NCBI GenBank assembly: GCA_030698885.1
Contig: JAUYLN010000019.1
Coordinates: 62,001 to 126,000, forward strand
DNA from: a bacterium
GTDB taxonomy: Bacteria; Patescibacteriota; Minisyncoccia; 2-02-FULL-40-12; IGHO2-01-FULL-4-A
DNA length: 64,000 bases
Direction: 5' to 3'
Shown one piece after another: positions 18,050-26,804 of this stretch (position 1 is its first letter; every line of letters starts with the position of its first letter). The position numbers and the translations under genes were made by a program. The notes below the pieces were generated by a model. It was given only the letters and a program-made list of their open reading frames with translations, searched no databases and was not told the origin of the DNA.

Positions 18050-18110
18050 TCTACTAATTACTAATCAAGCCACTCCTGCCTGCCGGCAGGCAGGAATATA
18101 CTAATAAAAA
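18047..18110. repeat. Intergenic repeat after adhesin B, with 20-bp palindrome
   Basis: Starts on the stop codon (TAATCTACTAATTACTA) and contains the perfect 20-bp palindrome at 18075-18094. Confidence 0.75.
18075..18094. repeat. Perfect 20-bp palindrome
   Basis: Identical to the copies at 3980-3999, 24160-24179 and 52912-52931. Confidence 0.9.
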
Positions 18111-18120
18111 CAGATAGGAC

Positions 18121-18165
18121 AAAACGTCAAAAACTCCCCAAGTCGGAGTTTTTGACGTTTTGGGG
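18121..18165 (+). terminator. Terminator between adhesin B and the pilus locus
   Basis: AAAACGTCAAAAACTCC/GGAGTTTTTGACGTTTT is a 17-bp stem with T-runs in the 3' arm. Confidence 0.8.
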
Positions 18166-18198
18166 TTTTATGTTGATAACAAAAGATGGCCAGTAAGC

Positions 18199-18204
18199 TA
18201 TAAT
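18199..18204 (+). promoter_or_regulatory. -10 box of the pilus locus, leaderless
   Basis: TATAAT, then exactly 6 nt, then the GTG start at 18211. A possible TTGATA lies ~20 nt upstream of the -10. Confidence 0.65.
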
Positions 18205-18210
18205 TATATT

Positions 18211-18756
18211 GTGGCAGAAAATAACATACAGCTTCTTCCGGCAACAAGGAAAGAAGTTAGAATAAAAAAACCTATTTCAATTAAAGGCTTGGTTTTTCCT
18301 GCTTTAATACTAATGGCAGTTTTAACTGCTTATTTTGGTTTAACATTCTATAAAAACTCAATCCTTAATAAAATATCTTCAATAGACCAGGAAATAATTT
18401 CCATAGAGAATGACCGTGATAAAGAGTTGGAAAAAGAATTGTTGGCAATAGATAAACAGCTTGCAACAGTTAATTCTGTAATAGCTAACCACATAACATG
18501 GACGAAAGGTTTTGATAGGTTTCAGTCGTTAATAAACCCCCAGGTTCAGGTAAAATCGTTTTCGGCAAATACCACAATCGGCAAGATAACTTTTAGTGCC
18601 GTGGCGACTAATTATACAACGGTCGCCAAACAGATAGCAGCATTTTTCTCCGAAGAAACATTTAAAAAAGTTGATGTCGGTAAAATAGGCCTTTTGCAAA
18701 CTGACCAGGTGGAATTCTCTGCTGAAATAACTTTTGACAATCCGTTTTTGAAATAA
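18211..18756 (+). CDS. Type IV pilus assembly PilN-like protein
   Basis: A 181-aa bitopic protein: a short cytoplasmic tail (KEVRIKKPISIKG), one TM helix (~27-48), a coiled coil (~52-95), then a small alpha/beta domain. This is the topology of PilN in the inner-membrane alignment complex, and it precedes a PilO-like gene 3 bp downstream. The start is GTG 18211, chosen for its leaderless promoter; a TTG at 18160 would lie in the terminator. Sequence similarity to PilN is not obvious by eye, so the call rests on topology and context. Confidence 0.65.
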   Translation: MAENNIQLLPATRKEVRIKKPISIKGLVFPALILMAVLTAYFGLTFYKNSILNKISSIDQEIISIENDRDKELEKELLAIDKQLATVNSVIANHITWTKGFDRFQSLINPQVQVKSFSANTTIGKITFSAVATNYTTVAKQIAAFFSEETFKKVDVGKIGLLQTDQVEFSAEITFDNPFLK

Positions 18757-18759
18757 AAT

Positions 18760-19314
18760 ATGTTAAAAAACCTACTACCAGCTTTAATAATAGGCAGTGC
18801 CGCATTTGCTGTTTTTGTATTGATTCTACCTGCATATGACGACATAAAGACTCTTAATCAAGAAGCTGACAGAAGGCAGGCGCTGTTAGAATCCAGGCAA
18901 AATTCTTTGCAAAAGTTTTTAGCATTAGACAGGCAGTACAAAGAACGCAAAGAGGACATAGACAAAATATCGGTCTTACTCCCAACCATAAGCCAGACCG
19001 ATCAGGTCGTTTCCAGTGTTGAACAAATTGCCGCTCAATCGGGTATGCAGCTGCTTGAGATAACTACGGCGACATCTCTAGTGAGAGGAACATCACATAA
19101 TACACTGTCAATAGGTCTGCAATTATTAGGCAGTTACGGTTCTTTCCTTAATTTCTTAAAGCTTGCAGAACAAAACTTACGAATATATGACCTAACGGAA
19201 GCGGTAATCGGCCAATCTGAGTCAAGTCAGGCAGGCCTCTTAAGCTTTAGTATTAAAATAAATGCTTACTTCTTAGAAAACACCGGCACGTCCAATCTGT
19301 CTTCCGGTCAATAA
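18760..19314 (+). CDS. Type IV pilus assembly PilO-like protein
   Basis: A 184-aa protein with an N-terminal TM helix (~6-27), a coiled coil (~28-70, DDIKTLNQEADRRQ) and a C-terminal ferredoxin-like domain with VVSSVEQIAAQSGMQLLEI and SYGSFLNFLKLAEQNLRIYDL. That last segment is typical of PilO, where YxxFxxFLxxLE-like helices are conserved. It pairs with the PilN-like gene just upstream in the alignment complex that links the pilus motor to the envelope. Confidence 0.75.
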   Translation: MLKNLLPALIIGSAAFAVFVLILPAYDDIKTLNQEADRRQALLESRQNSLQKFLALDRQYKERKEDIDKISVLLPTISQTDQVVSSVEQIAAQSGMQLLEITTATSLVRGTSHNTLSIGLQLLGSYGSFLNFLKLAEQNLRIYDLTEAVIGQSESSQAGLLSFSIKINAYFLENTGTSNLSSGQ

Positions 19315-19375
19315 ATAACCTGATAATACCTGGCAGCCAAATTCAGCCCAAAAACAAAGCTAGAATTAGGGCAAG

Positions 19376-19678
19376 ATGACTGTCAGCCAAAATAAAATGC
19401 CCCTGCGTTCAACAGGACAAAGCAATGTAACAGCATACTTGTTTATTTTTATAGGTATAGTCGCCGGCTATTTGTTTTACTCCCAGACACTTCAAGACAG
19501 AGTGCTTGAGGTGGCTCCACTGCCAATACGAGAAGGCGACAGCCTGGACCAGCTAAAAGATAAGTCTTTTGATTTTTCAGTTTTTGACAATGTTGAATAT
19601 AGAAATTTACGCTTATTCGGTGAGGTTCCGGTTAATCCGGGCGTAACAGGAAGGATAGATATATTTGCACCATTCTAA
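19376..19678 (+). CDS. Small membrane protein in the pilus locus
   Basis: A 100-aa protein with one TM helix (~20-37) and a short outer domain ending GRIDIFAPF. It lies where pilP would lie in proteobacterial loci, but no lipobox or PilP sequence is visible. It is probably a CPR-specific pilus accessory protein. Confidence 0.6.
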   Translation: MTVSQNKMPLRSTGQSNVTAYLFIFIGIVAGYLFYSQTLQDRVLEVAPLPIREGDSLDQLKDKSFDFSVFDNVEYRNLRLFGEVPVNPGVTGRIDIFAPF

Positions 19679-19782
19679 TTTGAGCCATAAAGCCATAAAG
19701 CTATACAGCTATAAAGCTAGCCAGCACAATCTTAGGACTAGTTAAGAGCTCTACGGCTTAAGGCTCTACGGCTTACAGCTCT
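19679..19782. repeat. Short direct repeats before pilB
   Basis: Units such as AGCCATAAAGC / AGCTATAAAGC and CTCTACGGCTTA(A/C) are repeated two to three times in both orientations. Confidence 0.5.
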
Positions 19783-21567
19783 ATTCCGTACAAACGTCCT
19801 CAGCTTTTAATTGAAGAGCTCCTAAAAAGAAACCTGGTAGCACAGGATAGGCTTGATGAACTTGAACAAACAGCCTTAGGAGCAGGCAAAGACATAGGCG
19901 AGATACTCGTTCAGAATAATGCCATAACTGATAAACAGCTTGCCGGATTAAAATCTGAAATCTATAAGCTACCGTTGGTTGACCTCACTTCGGTTGAAAT
20001 AAAAAAAGACATTGCTCAGATAATTTCACCCGAAGTAATTGATTTTTATCAGATAATCCCCTTCGCTAAAGACGGTGAGGTTCTTAAGGTTGCAGTAATC
20101 AACCCTGAAGACATTGATGCCCTGGAAGCTTTAAAGTTTATTGCCGCAGATAAAAATTTAATTCCTGAAAAATATGTAATAACTTATAAAGATTTTGATG
20201 AGTTAAATCGTGGGCTAAGACCGCTATCCAAAGAGGTAGGAAAAGCTCTTGAGTCTTTTGCCGAAGAATTGCAGAAGAAGGAGCTGGACATCAGTGAAAA
20301 AGGCGGTCTTGAAGAAATAACAGTGGATGCGCCGGTAAGCCGCATCGTGGCAACTGTCATCAGGCACGCCGTTGAAACAAGGGCATCCGATATTCACATT
20401 GAACCTTTTGAAGACAGCATACGGTTAAGGTTCAGAATAGACGGCGTTATGCAGCCCATGCTTTCTTTACCAAGGAACCTTCTCGCACCCATAATAACCA
20501 GGATAAAGATACTGTCCGAAATGAAGATAGACGAAACTAGAGTTCCTCAGGACGGCAGGTTTTCTACTAAGCTAAACGACAGAAAGATAGATTTTCGTGT
20601 TTCAACTTTACCGACAAGAAATGGTGAGAAGGGTGTATTGAGAATTCTGGATCCATTGGTGGGGGACATCAACCTGATTCAACTGGGACTGGAAGGAAGG
20701 TCTCTGAAGCTGGTTAGGGAGAGCATAGCCAAGCCTTTTGGTTCTATTTTAATAACCGGTCCCACCGGTTCCGGTAAGTCAACTACTCTTGCGGCAATAT
20801 TGAGAGAGATAAACGATGAAGGGGTAAACATAATAACGCTTGAGGATCCTATTGAGTATTATGTTGAGGGCGTTAATCAATCTCAAATCCATGAAGAGAT
20901 AGGCTACACCTTCGCTTCCGGTTTGCGTCATATTTTAAGACAGGACCCCGACATAATAATGGTAGGAGAAATAAGAGATGCAGAAACTGCCGGCCTTGCG
21001 GTTCAGTCGGCATTAACCGGTCATTTGGTATTATCCACCCTTCATACCAATGACACCATCGGCATAATACCTCGCTTAATAAATATGTCTGTTGAGCCTT
21101 ATTTGATAGCACCTACGTTGAACCTTGGCGTAGCGCAAAGGCTTCTAAGAAAACTCTGTGATAACTGCAAGGTAAAAGATAAGGCCAATGTCGCTGAAGA
21201 GGCTCTTATTAAAAAAGAGCTTAGTCTTATACCCGCGGAAGCCGTAAAAGACCTGCCGAAAAGTGATTTTGCAATATTCAGACCGGGAGAAGGATGCAAT
21301 GAATGTGGAGGAAAGACCTACAAAGGCAGGGTTGCAATTTTTGAAACACTGGAGGTAACTGACCAGCTTGAAAGAATAATCTTAGGACAGCTTTCTGAAC
21401 AAAAACTTAGAGAAGAGGCAAAACGTCAAGGCATGCTAACAATGTTTCAGGATGGTATAATAAAAGTGCTTCATGGCGTGTCTTCCCTTGAAGAATTATT
21501 TACTGTGGCCCAAGAAGAGGGGGAGACAGAACAGTCAGAACAAAAAGAAGAACAAATTAAAAATTAA
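19783..21567 (+). CDS. pilB: Type IV pilus extension ATPase PilB
   Basis: A GspE/PilB secretion ATPase that powers pilus polymerisation at the inner membrane. The frame encodes a full MshEN-type N-terminal domain (QLLIEELLKRN ... GEILVQNNAITDKQLAGL) upstream of any ATG, GTG or TTG that fits. The previous in-frame stop is at 19759. An ATT at 19783 is the most plausible start, so translation initiation is non-standard or the start is misread. The core has Walker A GPTGSGKSTT, Asp box, Walker B DPDIIMVGEIRDAETA and a C-terminal Cys cluster (CDNC ... CNECGG). About 594 aa. Confidence 0.92.
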   Translation: MPYKRPQLLIEELLKRNLVAQDRLDELEQTALGAGKDIGEILVQNNAITDKQLAGLKSEIYKLPLVDLTSVEIKKDIAQIISPEVIDFYQIIPFAKDGEVLKVAVINPEDIDALEALKFIAADKNLIPEKYVITYKDFDELNRGLRPLSKEVGKALESFAEELQKKELDISEKGGLEEITVDAPVSRIVATVIRHAVETRASDIHIEPFEDSIRLRFRIDGVMQPMLSLPRNLLAPIITRIKILSEMKIDETRVPQDGRFSTKLNDRKIDFRVSTLPTRNGEKGVLRILDPLVGDINLIQLGLEGRSLKLVRESIAKPFGSILITGPTGSGKSTTLAAILREINDEGVNIITLEDPIEYYVEGVNQSQIHEEIGYTFASGLRHILRQDPDIIMVGEIRDAETAGLAVQSALTGHLVLSTLHTNDTIGIIPRLINMSVEPYLIAPTLNLGVAQRLLRKLCDNCKVKDKANVAEEALIKKELSLIPAEAVKDLPKSDFAIFRPGEGCNECGGKTYKGRVAIFETLEVTDQLERIILGQLSEQKLREEAKRQGMLTMFQDGIIKVLHGVSSLEELFTVAQEEGETEQSEQKEEQIKN

Positions 21568-21630
21568 ATATCAAATATCAAAATTGTGAATTTTTTGATT
21601 TTTGATTTTTAATATTTGATATTAAATAAT
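21568..21630. repeat. AT-rich inverted repeat between pilB and pilT
   Basis: AAATATCAAATATCAAAATT pairs with AATATTTGATATT-type sequence. The same unit occurs inside the PheRS gene (3163-3200). Confidence 0.6.
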
Positions 21631-22707
21631 ATGCCGGATAATTATCAGAAACAGATAGATGACTTGCTTTTGGAAACAGCCCAGAAAAACGGGTCTGATT
21701 TGCACTTGTCCCCCGGTTATTATCCTACCGTTAGGATTGACGGCAGACTCATACCGCTTACAGAAAGGAAAGTTCTTGATAGCCAGAATCTAAACAGTAT
21801 GATTTTAAGCCTTTTAAAGCAGGACCAAAGAGACAGATTCACAATGGAAAAAGAAATAGACTTTACTTACGAGCTAAGTCAGGGATTCCGCTTCAGGACA
21901 AACTTTTATTTAACAAGGGGTAAGCTGGCGGCTGCTTTTCGTTTAATACCCGAAGAAATCAAAACAGTGGAACAGCTTAATCTGCCTCCCATACTTAAAA
22001 TATTCAGCAAACTGTCTCAGGGATTCGTTCTGGTGGTCGGTCCTAACGGTCACGGAAAAACAACCACTCTGGCCGCACTGATTAATGAGATAAACCACGA
22101 CAGAGCCGAAAAAATAGTTACGATAGAGGACCCCATAGAATATGTCTTTGTTCCGGAAAAATGCATCATAGACCAGAGAGAACTTGGCGGCGACACACTG
22201 TCATTCGGTAAAGCATTACGGTCAACATTCCGTGAAAACGTAAATGTAATAATGGTAGGCGAGATGAGGGATTATGAAACCATGAGTGCCGCCGTGACAG
22301 CAGCCGAAACAGGACACTTAGTATTTGGCACCTTGCATACAAATAATGCAGCTCAAACTATTCAGAGAATCGTTGATACTTTTCCGCCGTCCCAACAGCC
22401 CCAGGTTATAGCTCAACTTGCAAATACTATTTCAGGTATCGTATCTCAAAGATTGGTACCCGGTATAAAAGGCGGGTTAATTCCGGCCGTAGAAGTGCTT
22501 ATAGCAAACCCGGCCGTCAGAACCCTGATTAGAGAACGAAAGTTCCAGCAATTGAATCTTGTCATAGACACAAGCTTTGAAGCCGGCATGATATCTCTCA
22601 ACAGATATCTGGCTAATCTGGTTAAGAATAAGCAAGTATCAAAAGAACAGGCGGAATTCTTCTCCCAAAACCCGGAAGAGTTCAGAGAATTAATGAAAAG
22701 CTACTAA
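21631..22707 (+). CDS. pilT: Type IV pilus retraction ATPase PilT
   Basis: A hexameric ATPase that depolymerises the pilus (twitching, DNA uptake). Seen: N-terminal GSDLHLSPGYYPTVRIDG, Walker A GPNGHGKTTT, Asp box TIEDPIEYVF, Walker B NVIMVGEMRD and His box TGHLVFGTLHTNNA. The length is ~358 aa from ATG 21631, the usual PilT size. The Walker A Ser of PilT (GxTGSGKST) is His here. An in-frame TTG at 21616 is less likely. It lies between pilB and pilC, so extension and retraction motors are co-transcribed. Confidence 0.93.
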   Translation: MPDNYQKQIDDLLLETAQKNGSDLHLSPGYYPTVRIDGRLIPLTERKVLDSQNLNSMILSLLKQDQRDRFTMEKEIDFTYELSQGFRFRTNFYLTRGKLAAAFRLIPEEIKTVEQLNLPPILKIFSKLSQGFVLVVGPNGHGKTTTLAALINEINHDRAEKIVTIEDPIEYVFVPEKCIIDQRELGGDTLSFGKALRSTFRENVNVIMVGEMRDYETMSAAVTAAETGHLVFGTLHTNNAAQTIQRIVDTFPPSQQPQVIAQLANTISGIVSQRLVPGIKGGLIPAVEVLIANPAVRTLIRERKFQQLNLVIDTSFEAGMISLNRYLANLVKNKQVSKEQAEFFSQNPEEFRELMKSY

Positions 22708-22858
22708 TCTACGAATTACTAATCAAATCACTAATATACTAATACCCGCTATACGTTTTATGTTAATCGTTGCCCGTATCGTGGCGAGACGTATAACGTT
22801 ATACGTATAACCATACGGGCTGCGAAACCGTAAAAAAAATTAGTAATTAGTAGACGAC
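22705..22858. repeat. Stop-to-start intergenic repeat between pilT and pilC, with nested element
   Basis: Ends are TAATCTACGAATTACTA, on the pilT stop, and TAGTAATTAGTAGACGAC, directly before the pilC ATG. Confidence 0.8.
22751..22837 (-). repeat. Nested ~85-bp structured repeat, copy B
   Basis: The reverse complement matches 4043-4127. The hairpin core and both flanks are conserved; the central ATACGTATAACG-type part differs. Confidence 0.75.
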
Positions 22859-24067
22859 ATGGAGTTTATATACCAAGCCAGAAATAAAGAAGGGCAGATG
22901 GTGGAGGGTAAAATAGAAGCCCCCTCCGAAGATACTGCTGTAAATTTTTTACACCAAAAAGAATTGGTAGTTTTAAGTCTTGATCTGGCGCAGGCCGGAC
23001 TTTTTGAAGTTGACATCAGCCATCTTTTTGAGAAGCCCAATAGAAAAGATGTCGTTATCTTCACCCGTCAGCTGGCCACCCTTATAGACGCGGACGTGCC
23101 GTTAGTTGACGGCCTGCGAACAATTGGCAGACAGACCGAGAAAGTTTCTTTTCAAAAGGTAGTAAATACAATCGCAAGTTCAATTGAAGGTGGTGCCTCT
23201 CTTTCTGTTGCAGTATCAGAATTTAATGATATTTTTTCTAATTTTTATGTAAGCCTGGTAAGAGCTGGTGAAGTTTCCGGCAAGCTTCAGGAAACATTGT
23301 CTTATTTGGCAGATTATCTTGAGAGAAGCGCGACACTAACATCCAAGATAAGGGGCGCCCTGTCTTATCCCGCCTTTGTTCTTTTTGGTTTGACTGTAGT
23401 CACAATCATTATGATGACAACAGTCTTGCCTCAACTGCTTGCTATACTTGAAGAAGCAGGCGTCCAGGATTTACCCCTGACTACACGGGTAATAATTGCT
23501 ACGACCAGTTTTTTTAACCAATTTATCCTGATAATCCTATTCTTCTTGGTTATTGCGGGAATAGCATTGTATAACTATATAAAAACGGCGGAAGGAAAGG
23601 AGTGGCTTGATAACATAAAAATAAAAGTTCCGAAGCTGGGAAGTATCGTTAAAAATTTTTATCTTGCCAGATTTGCTGAAACCCTCTCAACGCTTATAAA
23701 AGCGGGGGTGCCAATCTTAAGCGCCCTTGAGGTTACGTCTGATGTTATGGGAAATGTGATATATAAAGATTACCTTCTTGAGGCCAGAGATAACGTCAAA
23801 AGTGGTGGCACGATATCGGAAGTCCTGCAAAAATATAAAGAATTTCCGGCGCTGGTAACATCCATGCTATCAATAGGCGAACGGACCGGCAGAACCGACT
23901 TTATGTTGGAAAACATATTTAAATTTTATAAAAACGAGACTGAAAATAGCCTTCAAAATATATCCCAGCTTCTTGAGCCGGTACTCATAATGATACTCGG
24001 TATCGCTGTAGGATTATTGGTATCAGGTATCCTCTTGCCAATATATAGCTTAGTCGGAACGTCGTAA
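22859..24067 (+). CDS. pilC: Type IV pilus inner-membrane platform protein PilC
   Basis: A T2SSF-family polytopic protein that couples the motors to pilin assembly. Two repeated T2SSF domains (~40-165 with FTRQLATLIDADVPLVDGL; ~245-370 with FAETLSTLIKAGVPILSAL) and three TM helices (~165-190, ~215-240, ~375-398) are seen. The 402-aa length is typical. It starts right after the intergenic repeat and has no Shine-Dalgarno site. Confidence 0.95.
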   Translation: MEFIYQARNKEGQMVEGKIEAPSEDTAVNFLHQKELVVLSLDLAQAGLFEVDISHLFEKPNRKDVVIFTRQLATLIDADVPLVDGLRTIGRQTEKVSFQKVVNTIASSIEGGASLSVAVSEFNDIFSNFYVSLVRAGEVSGKLQETLSYLADYLERSATLTSKIRGALSYPAFVLFGLTVVTIIMMTTVLPQLLAILEEAGVQDLPLTTRVIIATTSFFNQFILIILFFLVIAGIALYNYIKTAEGKEWLDNIKIKVPKLGSIVKNFYLARFAETLSTLIKAGVPILSALEVTSDVMGNVIYKDYLLEARDNVKSGGTISEVLQKYKEFPALVTSMLSIGERTGRTDFMLENIFKFYKNETENSLQNISQLLEPVLIMILGIAVGLLVSGILLPIYSLVGTS

Positions 24068-24208
24068 TCTACTAATTACTAATTTTATACGAATATACCA
24101 ATCTATCTTTTATTAGTATATTCGTGATTTTATTCGTATATTAGTAGATTAAGTATATTCCTGCCTGCCGGCAGGCAGGAATATACTTAATTGGTAATTG
24201 GTAGATTG
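24065..24208. repeat. Compound palindromic repeat after pilC
   Basis: Several nested inverted repeats of the CTACTAATTAC family plus the 20-bp palindrome at 24160-24179, itself flanked by AAGTATATT/AATATACTT. Confidence 0.75.
24160..24179. repeat. Perfect 20-bp palindrome
   Basis: One of four identical copies in the window. Confidence 0.9.
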
Positions 24209-24227
24209 CCCATTGTTGATATCTTGT

Positions 24228-24257
24228 TTGCTTATATCTGACCCGAAAGACTATAAT
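24228..24257 (+). promoter_or_regulatory. Promoter for the major prepilin gene
   Basis: TTGCTT, 18-nt spacer, TATAAT. The UTR is ~100 nt, longer than for other genes here. Confidence 0.6.
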
Positions 24258-24363
24258 GGTATTATAAATTAATGATTTTGTTATTTAATTAACTTAGACA
24301 TAGCATTTTATAGTTGGCCTACCAGCCAAACATAGAATACTCATTGTCAAATGTTCCCCAGTT

Positions 24364-24969
24364 GTGTCAATACTCAACAGCATAAAGGGTCTGTTTGTCC
24401 CAACTTCAAACAGAAAAAACCCTAGCGAAGGTTTTACTTTGGTCGAATTATTAGTCGTTATTGCCATCATCGGTATTTTGGCAACTTTGTTATTGCTTCA
24501 ATTGACAGTCGCCCGAGGCAAAGCTAGAGATGTTAAGAGAATTTCTGATATCAATCAGATGAGAACATCTGTAGAGCTCTATTTTGATGATAATGCTCAA
24601 TATCCTGATACCAATAATTTTGGCACCTTGCCTAGCTTTTCTCCTACATATATTAACCAGATACCTCAAGACCCCTTGGCAGTCTCCGGATGTACCGCTG
24701 GCGTATACAACGGCACAGACGTTGGCTCTCAGTCCTGCTATGGCTATACCTGGCACCCCACCACATCCGCACCCACCAGATTTCAACTATGGGCCGAACT
24801 TGAACAGTGGACCGCCGCTCTTGGCTCTGATGCTGACATCAACTCTTTATCCGGAGGTACGTGGCCTGGGGTAGGTGGTGGCGCTAACATCAATGGCACC
24901 CTTGACGCCTCCTCAGGTTGCAGCAACACAGTTGTAAGGGACTGTGTGTACGACCAGGGGACTAACTAG
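24364..24969 (+). CDS. Type IV prepilin, probable major pilin
   Basis: A 201-aa prepilin. The leader ends at EG|FTLVELLVVIAIIGILATLLL, the class III signal with the N-methylated Phe and Glu5, followed by the long hydrophobic helix. A C-terminal globular domain carries several Cys (GCTAG ... SCYGYTW ... GCSNTVVRDC) that could form disulfides, and GARGKARD-like repeats after the helix. The start is GTG 24364. The next gene is the prepilin peptidase. The leader before the cleavage site is long (~23 residues). Confidence 0.9.
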   Translation: MSILNSIKGLFVPTSNRKNPSEGFTLVELLVVIAIIGILATLLLLQLTVARGKARDVKRISDINQMRTSVELYFDDNAQYPDTNNFGTLPSFSPTYINQIPQDPLAVSGCTAGVYNGTDVGSQSCYGYTWHPTTSAPTRFQLWAELEQWTAALGSDADINSLSGGTWPGVGGGANINGTLDASSGCSNTVVRDCVYDQGTN

Positions 24970-24979
24970 ATATAATTGA

Positions 24980-25789
24980 GTGCACTACTCAATAATCCTC
25001 ATCCTTGGTTTAGTCGTAGGCAGTTTCATAAACGTACTAATTTATAGAATTCCTCGCGATATAGGATTCATTTCGGGCAGGTCATCCTGCCCGAAATGCA
25101 ATAAAAAAATACCTTGGTACGGTTTAATACCATTATTCAGCTTCATTTGGCTTAATAGAAAATGTCTTTACTGTAAAAATCCTATAAGCTGGATATATCC
25201 TCTGATAGAGCTTTCGTCCGGAATAGTGTTTATGTTGGTAGCCATACTGCTGTTTAATCCTTTTTCCGGTTATGGGTTAGTTCCTTGGCTCTTTTACTCA
25301 ATGTTTATAGCGCTGATGCTCGCCTTATTTGTCATAGATTTTAGGCATATGATATTGCCTGATTCTATATTACTGGCGATACTGTCATTTTTTACTTTAT
25401 ACATTCTTGCAATTAACTTTTTGGGCATAACAGACGGTATTCAGCTGGGCATAGGTATTACAGGCAGATTGCTGGGAATCGGCATTATAAGCGGTCCCTT
25501 GTTTCTTCTTTGGTTTTTTTCCAGAGGTCAAGCTATCGGCTTCGGTGATATAAAATTACTGGCCTTGCTGGGCTTAATATTCGGATTAAAAGGGGTTCTG
25601 ACGGTCTTCTACTTATCATTGGTTAGCGGAGCAATAGCTGGTATAATTATAATTGCCCTGGGAAAGGGTGGCGCTAAAACCAAAATACCGTTTGGAACTT
25701 TCATAACAGCATCTGCTTCAATCTACCTGTTTGTTTGGCAAAAAGCGCTTTTCTATCTTAACGACATATTTTTAAAAGCTTTTACTTAA
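24980..25789 (+). CDS. pilD: Prepilin peptidase / N-methyltransferase PilD
   Basis: A membrane aspartyl protease that cleaves and methylates prepilins. The N-terminal SFINVLIYRIP and two CxxC pairs (SCPKC, CLYCK) mark the methylase part. The catalytic Asp residues are in FVIDFRHMILPD and GFGDIKLLALLG. About eight TM segments; 269 aa is standard. GTG start 10 bp after the prepilin gene. Confidence 0.95.
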   Translation: MHYSIILILGLVVGSFINVLIYRIPRDIGFISGRSSCPKCNKKIPWYGLIPLFSFIWLNRKCLYCKNPISWIYPLIELSSGIVFMLVAILLFNPFSGYGLVPWLFYSMFIALMLALFVIDFRHMILPDSILLAILSFFTLYILAINFLGITDGIQLGIGITGRLLGIGIISGPLFLLWFFSRGQAIGFGDIKLLALLGLIFGLKGVLTVFYLSLVSGAIAGIIIIALGKGGAKTKIPFGTFITASASIYLFVWQKALFYLNDIFLKAFT

Positions 25790-26233
25790 TTGACCCACAA
25801 AACACCCCACATGGCGGATAGTCAAAAAATACTTGGCATAATCACTGTCTCGGTTTTGGTGTTACTAATTCTGTATTTTGGAAGCAGCGGCCTGACGCGA
25901 AATATCGGCAAACAACCCAGTGGCGTATCCGGAGATAATTCTACTATGGTATTTTATTTTGATGACGGCCGAAAAAGAACCTTTGAAGGCCCCGTCTCGG
26001 AAAACATGACTATTCTTCTTGCTCTTTTGGCTTCAGAGGACGGGGGGCGCATAAATTTACGTTATAGCCTGGATAAAAACGAAGCTATTGTGCTTAATTC
26101 CATAGACGGCCACATTAATAACATGGGAGATAAAAACTGGAGTTTTTATTTAAATGGTGAAAAAATATCAACTTCAGATATTAATAGGGTGGGCATAAAT
26201 GCAGGCGACTTAATTGAAGCAAGGTATGAATAG
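25790..26233 (+). CDS. Membrane-anchored DUF4430-like protein
   Basis: A 147-aa protein with one TM helix (~14-32) and an outer domain ending NWSFYLNGEKIS ... INAGDLIEARYE. This matches the W-x-FYxNG..GD.I.xxY pattern of DUF4430 (transcobalamin C-terminal-like beta-grasp) domains. The start is either the TTG touching the pilD stop (25790) or ATG 25811. It overlaps the next prepilin gene, so it belongs to the pilus operon. Confidence 0.6.
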   Translation: MTHKTPHMADSQKILGIITVSVLVLLILYFGSSGLTRNIGKQPSGVSGDNSTMVFYFDDGRKRTFEGPVSENMTILLALLASEDGGRINLRYSLDKNEAIVLNSIDGHINNMGDKNWSFYLNGEKISTSDINRVGINAGDLIEARYE

Positions 26234-26780
26234 AGACTTTGGGTTTTCACTAATTGAAGTGCTGGTAGTTACTACCGTTATAGCCGTTGTGTCAACGGTT
26301 TTAATTTTAAATTTCAGACCATCTACCACCAATGAAGCATCCTTCAACAGAGCGGCTTCATTGGTGGTAGCTGATTTTCGTAAAACCCAGTCAGAGGCTT
26401 CTTCTTTGGTGTTATATGGGGGACAGCCGGCCTGTGGCTATGGCATTCATTACGTAGACAAATCTACTTATATAGTTTACGCCGGCCTAACATCCGGAGG
26501 CGCTTCTTGCGCCTCAAGCTCAAGAGGCTATCAGTCTTCCATTGATGCAACAGTGGAGACTAAAAAATTAATAAACGATAAGTTAGAATTTAGAAGCTCT
26601 TTTAAGGATATATTTTTTGAGCCTCCGGATCCAAAAACTTATCTCCAGAATGATGCCTCCCCGGGTGCCAATCCTGAAACTATTACTATAATAGAAAAAG
26701 GGGGCAACAACTGTACTCAGGCCAAATGTATATATATAGATATTTATACTTCGGGTAGAATAGAAATTAGAACCCAATAA
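26226..26780 (+). CDS. Minor prepilin, GspH-like
   Basis: Prepilin signal G|FSLIEVLVVTTVIAVVSTVLI near the N-terminus, then a helix and a C-terminal domain with a Cys pair (CGYGIHY ... CASSSRGY). 184 aa. Its ATG overlaps the stop of the upstream gene (ATGAATAG). Probably a minor pilin that primes pilus assembly. Confidence 0.85.
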   Translation: MNRDFGFSLIEVLVVTTVIAVVSTVLILNFRPSTTNEASFNRAASLVVADFRKTQSEASSLVLYGGQPACGYGIHYVDKSTYIVYAGLTSGGASCASSSRGYQSSIDATVETKKLINDKLEFRSSFKDIFFEPPDPKTYLQNDASPGANPETITIIEKGGNNCTQAKCIYIDIYTSGRIEIRTQ

Positions 26781-26804
26781 AAATTTAACTGGAGATAACA
26801 CTTC

